Below are positions 45,155 through 51,996 of a DNA stretch of 64,000 nucleotides, one piece after another. Position 1 is the stretch's first letter. Each line of letters starts with the position of its first letter. Made by a program: the position numbers and the translations under genes. The stretch is taken from assembly GCF_011365745.1 (NCBI RefSeq), contig NZ_JAAOBY010000001.1:496001-560000 (forward strand). Direction: 5' to 3'. The DNA is from Flavobacterium turcicum. Its GTDB lineage: Bacteria; Bacteroidota; Bacteroidia; Flavobacteriales; Flavobacteriaceae. The notes beneath the pieces are model-generated. The model had not been told where the DNA came from. It made no database searches and was given only the letters and a program-made list of their open reading frames with translations.

Positions 45155-45162
45155 CAAAAGTA
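45155..45162 (-). promoter_or_regulatory. -7 promoter box (TACTTTTG) for marC-like gene
   Basis: Exact TAnnTTTG on the minus strand, 19 bases before ATG 45135. Confidence 0.55.
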
Positions 45163-45306
45163 TTCATTTTTGGTTATCAATAAAGGAGTTGTGGCTTTTT
45201 TTTAATGCTTGAAAATATATTTGAATAAGTTTTTTTGAATCTCGGATTTTGATCTTCATACATTTCTTTTTTTGTTTTTGTGGGCTGCTTTTTCGATTTG
45301 TTTGAA

Positions 45307-45314
45307 TACCTTTG
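45307..45314 (+). promoter_or_regulatory. -7 promoter box (TACCTTTG) for the DUF3109 gene, implying a leaderless start
   Basis: Exact TAnnTTTG ending only 4 bases before ATG 45319. Transcription would begin at or next to the start codon. Confidence 0.6.
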
Positions 45315-45318
45315 CGGC

Positions 45319-45897
45319 ATGTTTCAACTAGGAAAAACCATCGTCTCAGAGGACTTACTCGAAAAAGAATTTGTGTGCAACTTATCAGCTTGCAAAGGAG
45401 CTTGCTGTGTAGACGGTGATGCCGGAGCGCCTTTAAGTGAGGAAGAAACCAAAATTTTAGAGGCTATTTACCCAAAAGTGAAGCCTTTTTTGCGCAAGCA
45501 AGGCATAGCGGCTATCGAGGCGCAAGGAACTTGGGTAATTGGTACGGATGGGGAACTAGAAACTCCTTTAATTGACAATAAAGATTGTGCTTACGTAATT
45601 TTTGACGGCAAGACCGCATTATGTGGTATCGAACAAGCCTACAATCAAGGAATAATCGACTGGAAAAAACCTGTTTCTTGTCATTTATATCCGGTGCGCG
45701 TGAAAGATTTTAGTGAGTTTGCAGCGGTAAATTATGACAAATGGGACATCTGTGACGCGGCTTGTTCCCTTGGTCAAGAACTCGAAGTGCCAGTGTACAA
45801 ATTTGTCAAAGAAGCTTTAGTTAGAAAGTTTGGCGAAGACTGGTATGCTGAGCTAGAAACTGTGGCAGAAGAACACAAAAACAACCAGAAGCGGTAA
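45319..45897 (+). CDS. DUF3109 cysteine-rich protein
   Basis: 192 residues from ATG 45319; the ORF opens 13 codons earlier, but a promoter box overlaps that extension. Cysteine clusters CNLSACKGACCVDGDAG (Cys near residues 20-30), VSCHLYPVRV and CDAACSLG are those of the YkgJ/DUF3109 group, which bind zinc or an Fe-S cluster. No enzyme role is known. It is monocistronic. Confidence 0.88.
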   Translation: MFQLGKTIVSEDLLEKEFVCNLSACKGACCVDGDAGAPLSEEETKILEAIYPKVKPFLRKQGIAAIEAQGTWVIGTDGELETPLIDNKDCAYVIFDGKTALCGIEQAYNQGIIDWKKPVSCHLYPVRVKDFSEFAAVNYDKWDICDAACSLGQELEVPVYKFVKEALVRKFGEDWYAELETVAEEHKNNQKR

Positions 45898-46149
45898 CTT
45901 ACAAACTGCTTTTCTTCTTTTCAAAAATCCTATATTTTACGGTGCTTTGCGCTATTTTTAAAATTATAAAAAACTGATTTTCAGTGTTTTGTAATTTGAA
46001 TGAATTTCCCGTTATTTTTCTGTGGTTTGTTAAAAACTAGGTCCGATTGTGAATAAGTTTGACTTTTTATTGAAGCAATATTTCACAATCTTTGTACTCC
46101 GCAGAAAGCAATTTTTTTAGATAAAATCACAAAATAAACACAACATACA
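45898..46149. other. Spacer upstream of nrdB
   Basis: A 252-base A/T-rich spacer. I see AATCTTTG (46087-46094), one base off the -7 consensus, as a candidate nrdB promoter. No NrdR box was evident by eye. Confidence 0.35.
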
Positions 46150-47127
46150 ATGACACAAGTGGAGCCAATTTTACAAGAAAACAAAAATCGTTTCGTAATT
46201 TTTCCGATTAAACATCATGATATTTGGGAGTGGTATAAAAAAATGGAAGCTAGTTTTTGGACTGCTGAAGAAATCGATTTGTCTCAGGATTTAAATGACT
46301 GGAATAATAAACTTTCTGATGATGAGCGGTACTTTGTAAAACACATTTTGGCATTTTTTGCTGCTTCAGATGGAATTGTAAACGAAAACTTGGCAGAGAA
46401 TTTTGTGAATGAAGTACAATATGCTGAGGCGAAGTTTTTCTATGGTTTTCAAATCATGATGGAAAACATTCACAGCGAAACTTACTCTTTATTGATCGAT
46501 ACTTACGTGAAAGACGAAGCGGAGAAAGATGAATTGTTCAATGCGCTTGATGTGTTTCCTGCAATCAAGAAAAAAGCAGATTGGGCTTTGCGTTGGATTG
46601 AATCGGATTCGTTTGCGGAGCGCTTGATTGCTTTTGCAGCTGTTGAAGGAATCTTTTTCTCAGGTGCATTTTGTTCTATCTACTGGTTGAAAAAGCGTGG
46701 TTTAATGCCAGGACTTACTTTTTCGAACGAGTTGATTTCTCGTGACGAAGGTGTACACTGTGATTTTGCGGTACACTTGCACAACCACCACTTGATTAAC
46801 AAAGTACCTACAGAAAGAATTAGAGAAATCATTGTGGATGCTTTGAATATTGAAAGAGAGTTTATCACTGAGTCGTTACCAGTATCTTTAATTGGAATGA
46901 ATGCAGGATTGATGACACAGTACTTGGAGTTTGTTGCAGATCGTTTGTTAGTAGAATTAGGTTGTGATAGAGAATACAATACGGCTAACCCTTTTGATTT
47001 TATGGACATGATTTCATTGCAAGGAAAAACGAACTTCTTCGAGAAAAAAGTGGCTGAATACCAAAAAGCAGGTGTGATGAACACCGATGAAGAAGCACAA
47101 AAAATTACATTCGACGCTGATTTTTAA
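46150..47127 (+). CDS. nrdB: Ribonucleotide reductase, class I small subunit
   Basis: The 325-residue ferritin-like protein has the E/H ligand blocks [37 protein letters not shown], and [17 protein letters not shown]. The tyrosine that would carry the radical should lie near the first helices; I did not check its identity. It forms the diiron (or Mn/Fe) cofactor and drives NrdA. It precedes nrdA, with 261 bases between them, a gap that carries the structured repeat. Confidence 0.95.
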   Translation: MTQVEPILQENKNRFVIFPIKHHDIWEWYKKMEASFWTAEEIDLSQDLNDWNNKLSDDERYFVKHILAFFAASDGIVNENLAENFVNEVQYAEAKFFYGFQIMMENIHSETYSLLIDTYVKDEAEKDELFNALDVFPAIKKKADWALRWIESDSFAERLIAFAAVEGIFFSGAFCSIYWLKKRGLMPGLTFSNELISRDEGVHCDFAVHLHNHHLINKVPTERIREIIVDALNIEREFITESLPVSLIGMNAGLMTQYLEFVADRLLVELGCDREYNTANPFDFMDMISLQGKTNFFEKKVAEYQKAGVMNTDEEAQKITFDADF

Positions 47128-47155
47128 TCGGTTTTGAATATACCTACTACCTTCC

Positions 47156-47241
47156 TAGCCCCGATGGAAGGGAAAATCCTTTTTAGTCCTGATTTTTTTT
47201 CAGGACTAAAAAGATTGGAATGACAGCGGGATTAGCTCCCG
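47156..47241 (+). repeat. Structured extragenic repeat, copy A (candidate ncRNA element)
   Basis: Begins TAGCCCCGATGGAAGG and ends GCGGGATTAGCTCC. The core hairpin has arms TTTTTAGTCCTGA (47180-47192) and TCAGGACTAAAAA (47200-47212). The outer flanks match copies B and C, while the hairpin sequence differs from both. It lies 28 bases after the nrdB stop. Compare with the Flavo-1 RNA motif; I could not test this. Confidence 0.7.
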
Positions 47242-47388
47242 AAAATAAAGAAACTGAACTTTATTCAAAATCAGTACCCACCAAATAGTAGTTGCTGCCA
47301 CAAAAGTTGTGGTGGTCATGCTGCGAAATAATCAACAAATAACTTAAAACAGAGAAGGGATTTTCTGTTTTTTAAAACCACTTTGCGT

Positions 47389-49803
47389 ATGTATGTAGTA
47401 AAAAGAGACGGGCACAAAGAGCCTGTAATGTTTGACAAAATCACGGATAGAATTAAAAAACTATGCTATGGTTTGAATGATTTAGTAGACGCTGTAAAAG
47501 TGGCGATGCGTGTTATTGAAGGACTATATGATGGGGTTACTACCTCAGAATTAGATAATCTTGCGGCTGAAACAGCTGCCTCAATGACCATTGCACACCC
47601 GGATTATGCACAATTGGCTGCTCGTATTGCAATTTCGAATTTGCACAAGAACACTAAAAAATCATTCTCTGAAACGATGAATGATATGTTCAATTATGTG
47701 AACCCTAGAAACGGTCAGTACGCTCCTTTGCTATCTGAGGAAGTGCACAAAGTTATTATGGATAATGCGGAGTATTTAGATTCGCACATTATATACAATA
47801 GAGATTTCAACTACGATTATTTTGGTTTTAAAACGCTAGAAAGATCGTATTTACTTAAAATAAACGGTAAAATTGTAGAGCGTCCGCAGCACATGTTGAT
47901 GCGTGTATCTGTGGGGATTCACTTAGGTGATTTGAAATCGGTTATTGAAACCTACGACTTAATGTCGAAAAAATTCTTCACCCATGCTACGCCTACCTTA
48001 TTTAACGCGGGTACGCCAAAACCTCAGATGTCAAGTTGTTTCCTATTGGCGATGCAAGATGACAGTATTGATGGGATTTACGATACGTTGAAACAAACAG
48101 CTAAAATCTCGCAATCAGCAGGAGGAATTGGACTTTCAATTCACAACGTGAGAGCTACAGGATCGTACATTCGTGGAACAAACGGAACTTCAAACGGAAT
48201 TGTTCCGATGTTGCGTGTGTTTAATGATACAGCTCGTTATGTAGATCAAGGTGGCGGAAAACGTAAAGGAAGTTTTGCTATTTACATAGAAACTTGGCAT
48301 GCTGATATCTTTGACTTCCTAGACTTGAAAAAGAATACAGGAAAAGAAGAAATGCGTGCAAGAGATTTGTTTTTTGCTATGTGGACTTCGGATTTATTCA
48401 TGAAACGTGTGCAAGAAGATGGGTTGTGGACGCTTATGTGTCCTAACGAATGTCCGGGCTTGTATGATGTGCATGGAGAAGAGTTCGAAAAATTGTATAC
48501 CTCATACGAAGCGGCTGGTAAAGGTAGAAAAACCATCAAAGCGCATGAATTATGGGAAAAAATCCTTGAGTCGCAAATTGAGACTGGAACGCCTTACATG
48601 TTGTACAAAGATGCAGCCAACCGCAAATCGAACCAAAAAAATCTGGGTACTATTCGCTCGTCGAATTTATGTACCGAGATTATGGAGTTTACTTCAAAAG
48701 ACGAAATTGCTGTATGTAACTTGGCTTCGTTGTCATTGCCAATGTTTGTTGAAAACGGAGCATTCAATCACGATTTGTTTTATACGGTAACTAAGCGTGT
48801 AACGCGCAACTTAAATAAAGTAATTGACAGGAATTATTATCCGGTTAAAGAAGGAGAAAACTCTAATAAACGCCACCGTCCAATTGGTTTAGGTGTGCAA
48901 GGACTTGCAGATGCATTTATCATGTTGCGTTTGCCGTTTACAAGTGACGAAGCTAAAAAACTGAATCAAGAAATTTTTGAAACCATGTACTTTGCGGCTG
49001 TAACAGCATCAATGGAAATGGCTAAAGAAGAAGGACCGTATTCAAGTTTTGCAGGGTCACCTATTTCGCAAGGAGAATTTCAGTACAATTTATGGGGATT
49101 AACCGATGGTGATTTATCAGGTCGTTGGGATTGGGCTTCGCTTCGTAAAGAAGTTATGGAGCACGGTGTTCGTAACTCTTTATTGGTAGCGCCAATGCCA
49201 ACCGCATCTACTTCTCAAATCTTGGGTAACAACGAAGCATTCGAACCGTACACTTCAAATATTTATACCAGACGTGTACTTTCGGGTGAGTTTATCGTGG
49301 TAAACAAACACTTGCTTCACGATTTAGTAGAGCGTGGCTTGTGGAACGAAACGCTGAAACAAGAGTTGATGCGTAACAACGGATCGGTACAAGCGCTTGA
49401 TATTCCTCAAGATTTGAAAGATCTTTACAAAACCGTTTGGGAAATGTCTATGAAAGATATTATTGATATGTCTCGCCAGCGTGGGTATTTTGTAGATCAG
49501 TCGCAATCGTTGAACTTGTTCATGCAAAATGCTAATTATGCAAAATTAACTTCTATGCACTTTTACGCTTGGCAATCAGGACTTAAAACCGGAATGTATT
49601 ATTTAAGAACAAAAGCTGCCGTTGATGCTATTAAATTTACCTTAAACAACGATAAAAAAGCAGAGCCTATTGTTATTAAAGAACAACCCATTGCAATTCC
49701 GGTTGTAGCAGAAACTGTAGAAATGACTGCAGCTGAATACAGAGCCATGATCGAACTAGCTAAGAATGCTGGTCCAGAAGATTGTGAAATGTGTGGTTCG
49801 TAA
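47389..49803 (+). CDS. nrdA: Ribonucleotide reductase, class I large subunit
   Basis: 804 residues from ATG 47389 (ORF in frame to a TTG at 47383). N-terminal ATP-cone-like segment [25 protein letters not shown], then [18 protein letters not shown] [49 protein letters not shown] (active-site Cys), and [18 protein letters not shown]. The C-terminus CEMC is the redox-active CxxC tail. It makes dNDPs with NrdB. Intact by length. Confidence 0.97.
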   Translation: MYVVKRDGHKEPVMFDKITDRIKKLCYGLNDLVDAVKVAMRVIEGLYDGVTTSELDNLAAETAASMTIAHPDYAQLAARIAISNLHKNTKKSFSETMNDMFNYVNPRNGQYAPLLSEEVHKVIMDNAEYLDSHIIYNRDFNYDYFGFKTLERSYLLKINGKIVERPQHMLMRVSVGIHLGDLKSVIETYDLMSKKFFTHATPTLFNAGTPKPQMSSCFLLAMQDDSIDGIYDTLKQTAKISQSAGGIGLSIHNVRATGSYIRGTNGTSNGIVPMLRVFNDTARYVDQGGGKRKGSFAIYIETWHADIFDFLDLKKNTGKEEMRARDLFFAMWTSDLFMKRVQEDGLWTLMCPNECPGLYDVHGEEFEKLYTSYEAAGKGRKTIKAHELWEKILESQIETGTPYMLYKDAANRKSNQKNLGTIRSSNLCTEIMEFTSKDEIAVCNLASLSLPMFVENGAFNHDLFYTVTKRVTRNLNKVIDRNYYPVKEGENSNKRHRPIGLGVQGLADAFIMLRLPFTSDEAKKLNQEIFETMYFAAVTASMEMAKEEGPYSSFAGSPISQGEFQYNLWGLTDGDLSGRWDWASLRKEVMEHGVRNSLLVAPMPTASTSQILGNNEAFEPYTSNIYTRRVLSGEFIVVNKHLLHDLVERGLWNETLKQELMRNNGSVQALDIPQDLKDLYKTVWEMSMKDIIDMSRQRGYFVDQSQSLNLFMQNANYAKLTSMHFYAWQSGLKTGMYYLRTKAAVDAIKFTLNNDKKAEPIVIKEQPIAIPVVAETVEMTAAEYRAMIELAKNAGPEDCEMCGS

Positions 49804-49820
49804 ATAATAAAAAGATAGAA

Positions 49821-49848
49821 AAAGGCTTCGTTTATCGAAGCCTTTTAT
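49821..49848 (+). terminator. Intrinsic terminator of nrdA
   Basis: AAAGGCTTCG (49821-49830) pairs with the downstream CGAAGCCTTTT around a short loop. Confidence 0.88.
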
Positions 49849-49899
49849 AAGTATTAACAATTAAAAAATATTGCTGAGGTAAAGAAAATAAAACAAAAA

Positions 49900-50014
49900 A
49901 GCATAAAAAAAGGGACATCTGAGATATCCCTAACTTGGAAACTTAAACAATTAAAGCTTGGCGGCCATTTATTTTTAAGTTATGAAGATGATGAGGAGAC
50001 CTCACCTACTTTTT
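49900..50014 (-). ncRNA. Candidate small RNA on the minus strand between nrdA and dgt
   Basis: A consensus promoter (TTG at 50049-50051, TACTTTTG at 50021-50028 on the minus strand, 20-base spacer) points left. The RNA would begin near 50014 and end at a hairpin, GGGATATCTCAGATGTCCC (49912-49930), followed by TTTTTTT. The roughly 115 bases contain two further self-complementary segments (GGTGAGG/CCTCATC and AACTTAAA/TTTAAGTT). No ORF is convincing on this strand. Related to known 6S-Flavo or other small RNA? I cannot say from sequence alone. Confidence 0.55.
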
Positions 50015-50020
50015 ATACTC

Positions 50021-50051
50021 CAAAAGTATAGAATTGAAATCTTCTTTCCAA
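50021..50051 (-). promoter_or_regulatory. Promoter of the candidate sRNA (-33 TTG, -7 TACTTTTG)
   Basis: Minus-strand TTG (50049-50051) and TACTTTTG (50021-50028) separated by 20 bases, the best full promoter match in the window. Confidence 0.65.
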
Positions 50052-50066
50052 AATTAATTCTTTTAG

Positions 50067-50088
50067 ATAATATCAATGTTGATATTAT
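50067..50088. promoter_or_regulatory. Perfect 10-base-arm palindrome between sRNA and small ORF
   Basis: Arms ATAATATCAA (50067-50076) and TTGATATTAT (50079-50088) with a TG centre. Fits a dimeric operator. It lies upstream of both divergent transcripts. Confidence 0.55.
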
Positions 50089-50095
50089 TAATCAG

Positions 50096-50128
50096 TAACT
50101 CTTATTTCGTAAGAGGTTATAAGAGTTA
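50096..50128. promoter_or_regulatory. Second inverted repeat before the 41-residue ORF
   Basis: TAACTCTTAT (50096-50105) and ATAAGAGTTA (50119-50128) are perfect 10-base arms around 13 bases. It could be a second operator or a hairpin in the leader of the small ORF. Confidence 0.5.
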
Positions 50129-50145
50129 TTAACAAATTTGAAAAG

Positions 50146-50271
50146 ATGGAAAATTCATCAAACAACGATTTTTATTACATTTTTAGAAAATGTATCACAA
50201 CCAGAAATGGAAAAAGAATTTGTAAGACTGACGGAAGTTGTTTTAAAATTCGAATTAAAAAGAATATTTAA
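50146..50271 (+). CDS. Possible 41-residue small basic protein
   Basis: ATG to TAA encodes MENSSNNDFYYIFRKCITTR followed by NGKRICKTDGSCFKIRIKKNI. It is soluble and basic, with three Cys and a repeated RNGKRI/KTDGSCFKI pattern that looks like a small beta-hairpin protein. A strong intrinsic terminator follows 8 bases after the stop, and inverted repeats lie before it. A longer TTG-started ORF in another frame (50138-50434) runs through the terminator and copy B, so is not real. Short basic flavobacterial peptides with an RNGKxI motif are familiar to me but without known function. Confidence 0.5.
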   Translation: MENSSNNDFYYIFRKCITTRNGKRICKTDGSCFKIRIKKNI

Positions 50272-50278
50272 TTTTTTG

Positions 50279-50312
50279 ACAGCTATCACTTTTGTGGTAG
50301 CTGTTTTTTTTT
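50279..50312 (+). terminator. Intrinsic terminator of the 41-residue ORF
   Basis: ACAGCTATCAC pairs with GTGGTAGCTGT (one G-U), followed by a run of nine T. Confidence 0.9.
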
Positions 50313-50408
50313 GGAGCTATTTCCTGCTATTCGTTACAATCTTTTTAAGGCTTCTAGCCTTTGATAAGCTAGAAGCCTTAAAAAGGATTTCCACTGCTAT
50401 CAGGGCTA
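50313..50408 (-). repeat. Structured extragenic repeat, copy B (minus-strand orientation)
   Basis: Read on the minus strand: starts TAGCCCTGATAGCAGTGG, has a long perfect hairpin (CTTTTTAAGGCTTCTAGC with its complement) and ends AATAGCAGGAAATAGCTCC. Flanks match copy C almost base for base and copy A partly, but the hairpin arms differ. It starts right after the T-tract of the small ORF terminator. Confidence 0.72.
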
Positions 50409-50572
50409 GGATTCGCCCAGAATACTTAATATAACTCAGTATTAAAACACTTCCATTTGAAGCAGTCAACACTCAAAACGACCTTGCGCTAAAACCCGAG
50501 TAAGCATTATTCGTACGCTCAAATCTTTTTCTTTATATTCGCTCCTTTAAAACTAGAAAATTACAAGAAGCA

Positions 50573-51919
50573 ATGATGAACTGGGAACAACTTTTATCAC
50601 TTAAGCGTCAAGGCGACAAAGGCAAACGATTGCGCGTAGAACAGGACGATACCCGTTTGGGTTTTGAAGTAGATTATGATCGTATCATTTTTTCTTCGGC
50701 GTTCAGAAGTTTACAAGATAAAACACAAGTTATTCCATTATCCAAAACTGATTTTGTGCATACCAGATTAACACATAGTCTGGAAGTTTCCGTTGTTGGG
50801 CGTTCTTTGGGTCGTTTGGTAGGAAAAAAAATCATTGCAAAATACCCACATTTAAAAGAGGTACACGGTTATCATATGAATGATTTTGGGGCAATTGTAG
50901 CTGCAGCATCATTGGCCCACGATATTGGGAATCCGCCTTTTGGACATTCGGGTGAAAAAGCCATAGGTGAATATTTTTCAATAGGTAACGGACAGAAATA
51001 TAAGGATCAACTTACCGCAAAAGAGTGGCAAGATTTAATTGATTTTGAAGGTAATGCCAATGGTTTTTCGGTACTTACCGCAAGCCGTCCTGGAATTGAA
51101 GGAGGACTTCGTATCTCGTACGCAACTTTGGGCGCTTTTATGAAATATCCAAAAGAGAGTTTGCCTAAAAAACCAACTAAAAATATCGCTGATAAAAAAT
51201 ATGGTTTTTTTCAAACAGACAAAGCTTTCTTTCAAGAAGTAGCCCAAGACATGGGTTTGATTCCGAATAAATCCGGAGAACATGTTGGTTTTGAACGCCA
51301 TCCATTAGCGTATCTCGTTGAGGCTGCCGATGATATTTGTTACACCATTATCGATTTTGAAGACGGAATGAATCTAGGTTTGGTTTCGGAGGATTTCGCA
51401 CTAGAGTACCTGATAAAATTAGTAAAAGACAGTATTGACACTTCTAAATACAAAACCCTTGAGACCAAAGAAGACCGAATTAGCTATTTGCGTGCGTTAG
51501 CAATAGGAAGTTTAATAAGCGATGCGGTAAAGGTTTTTGTTGAAAATGAAGAGCTTATTTTACATGGAAAATTTCCTTATGCCCTGATGGATAAAAGCAA
51601 ATACAAAGCACAGATGGATGATATTATCAAGATCAGTGTCGATAAAATCTATCAAAGTCGTGAGGTAATAGAGAAAGAAATTGTAGGCTATCAAATTATA
51701 CAAACTTTATTGGATAAATTTATTACTGCATTTGACAATAATTATAATGGTGTCGCTTCTAATTATGATACCTTAATTTTAAAAATGCTACCCGAAAAGC
51801 ATCAGTTAGAAAAACAGGATTTGTATGGTCGATTGTTGCATATTTGTCATTTTATTTCCTTGTTAACTGACGGAAATGCATTATTATACTACAAAACCAT
51901 CACAGCCTCAAAAAGTTAA
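50573..51919 (+). CDS. dgt: dGTPase / deoxynucleoside triphosphate triphosphohydrolase
   Basis: The 448-residue HD-domain protein has RLTHSLEVSVVGRSLG (first His) and AAASLAHDIGNPPFGHSGE (HD pair), with a later LVEAADDICYTIIDFEDG block and the Asp of the metal site. It hydrolyses dGTP or other dNTPs to nucleoside and tripolyphosphate, countering NrdAB. ATG 50573 or 50576 may be used. The closeness to nrdA suggests a dNTP-pool role. Confidence 0.93.
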   Translation: MMNWEQLLSLKRQGDKGKRLRVEQDDTRLGFEVDYDRIIFSSAFRSLQDKTQVIPLSKTDFVHTRLTHSLEVSVVGRSLGRLVGKKIIAKYPHLKEVHGYHMNDFGAIVAAASLAHDIGNPPFGHSGEKAIGEYFSIGNGQKYKDQLTAKEWQDLIDFEGNANGFSVLTASRPGIEGGLRISYATLGAFMKYPKESLPKKPTKNIADKKYGFFQTDKAFFQEVAQDMGLIPNKSGEHVGFERHPLAYLVEAADDICYTIIDFEDGMNLGLVSEDFALEYLIKLVKDSIDTSKYKTLETKEDRISYLRALAIGSLISDAVKVFVENEELILHGKFPYALMDKSKYKAQMDDIIKISVDKIYQSREVIEKEIVGYQIIQTLLDKFITAFDNNYNGVASNYDTLILKMLPEKHQLEKQDLYGRLLHICHFISLLTDGNALLYYKTITASKS

Positions 51920-51966
51920 AATTTATTAGTTTTTAAAAATACACTTTCAATATTGTAAATATTGGT

Positions 51967-51974
51967 TATTTTTG
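51967..51974 (+). promoter_or_regulatory. -7 promoter box (TATTTTTG) for the M36 protease gene
   Basis: Exact TAnnTTTG, about 22 bases before the ATG at 51997. Confidence 0.5.
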
Positions 51975-51996
51975 CTTCACCAAACAGCCAATATTT

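Noticed and set aside
49982..50098. Plus-strand 38-codon ORF (MKMMRRPHLLFILQK)
   Set aside because: It overlaps the candidate sRNA and its promoter in the opposite direction and lacks a terminator.
50138..50434. TTG-started 98-codon ORF
   Set aside because: It runs through the intrinsic terminator and the structured repeat B; the alternative 41-codon frame starts with ATG and stops before the terminator.
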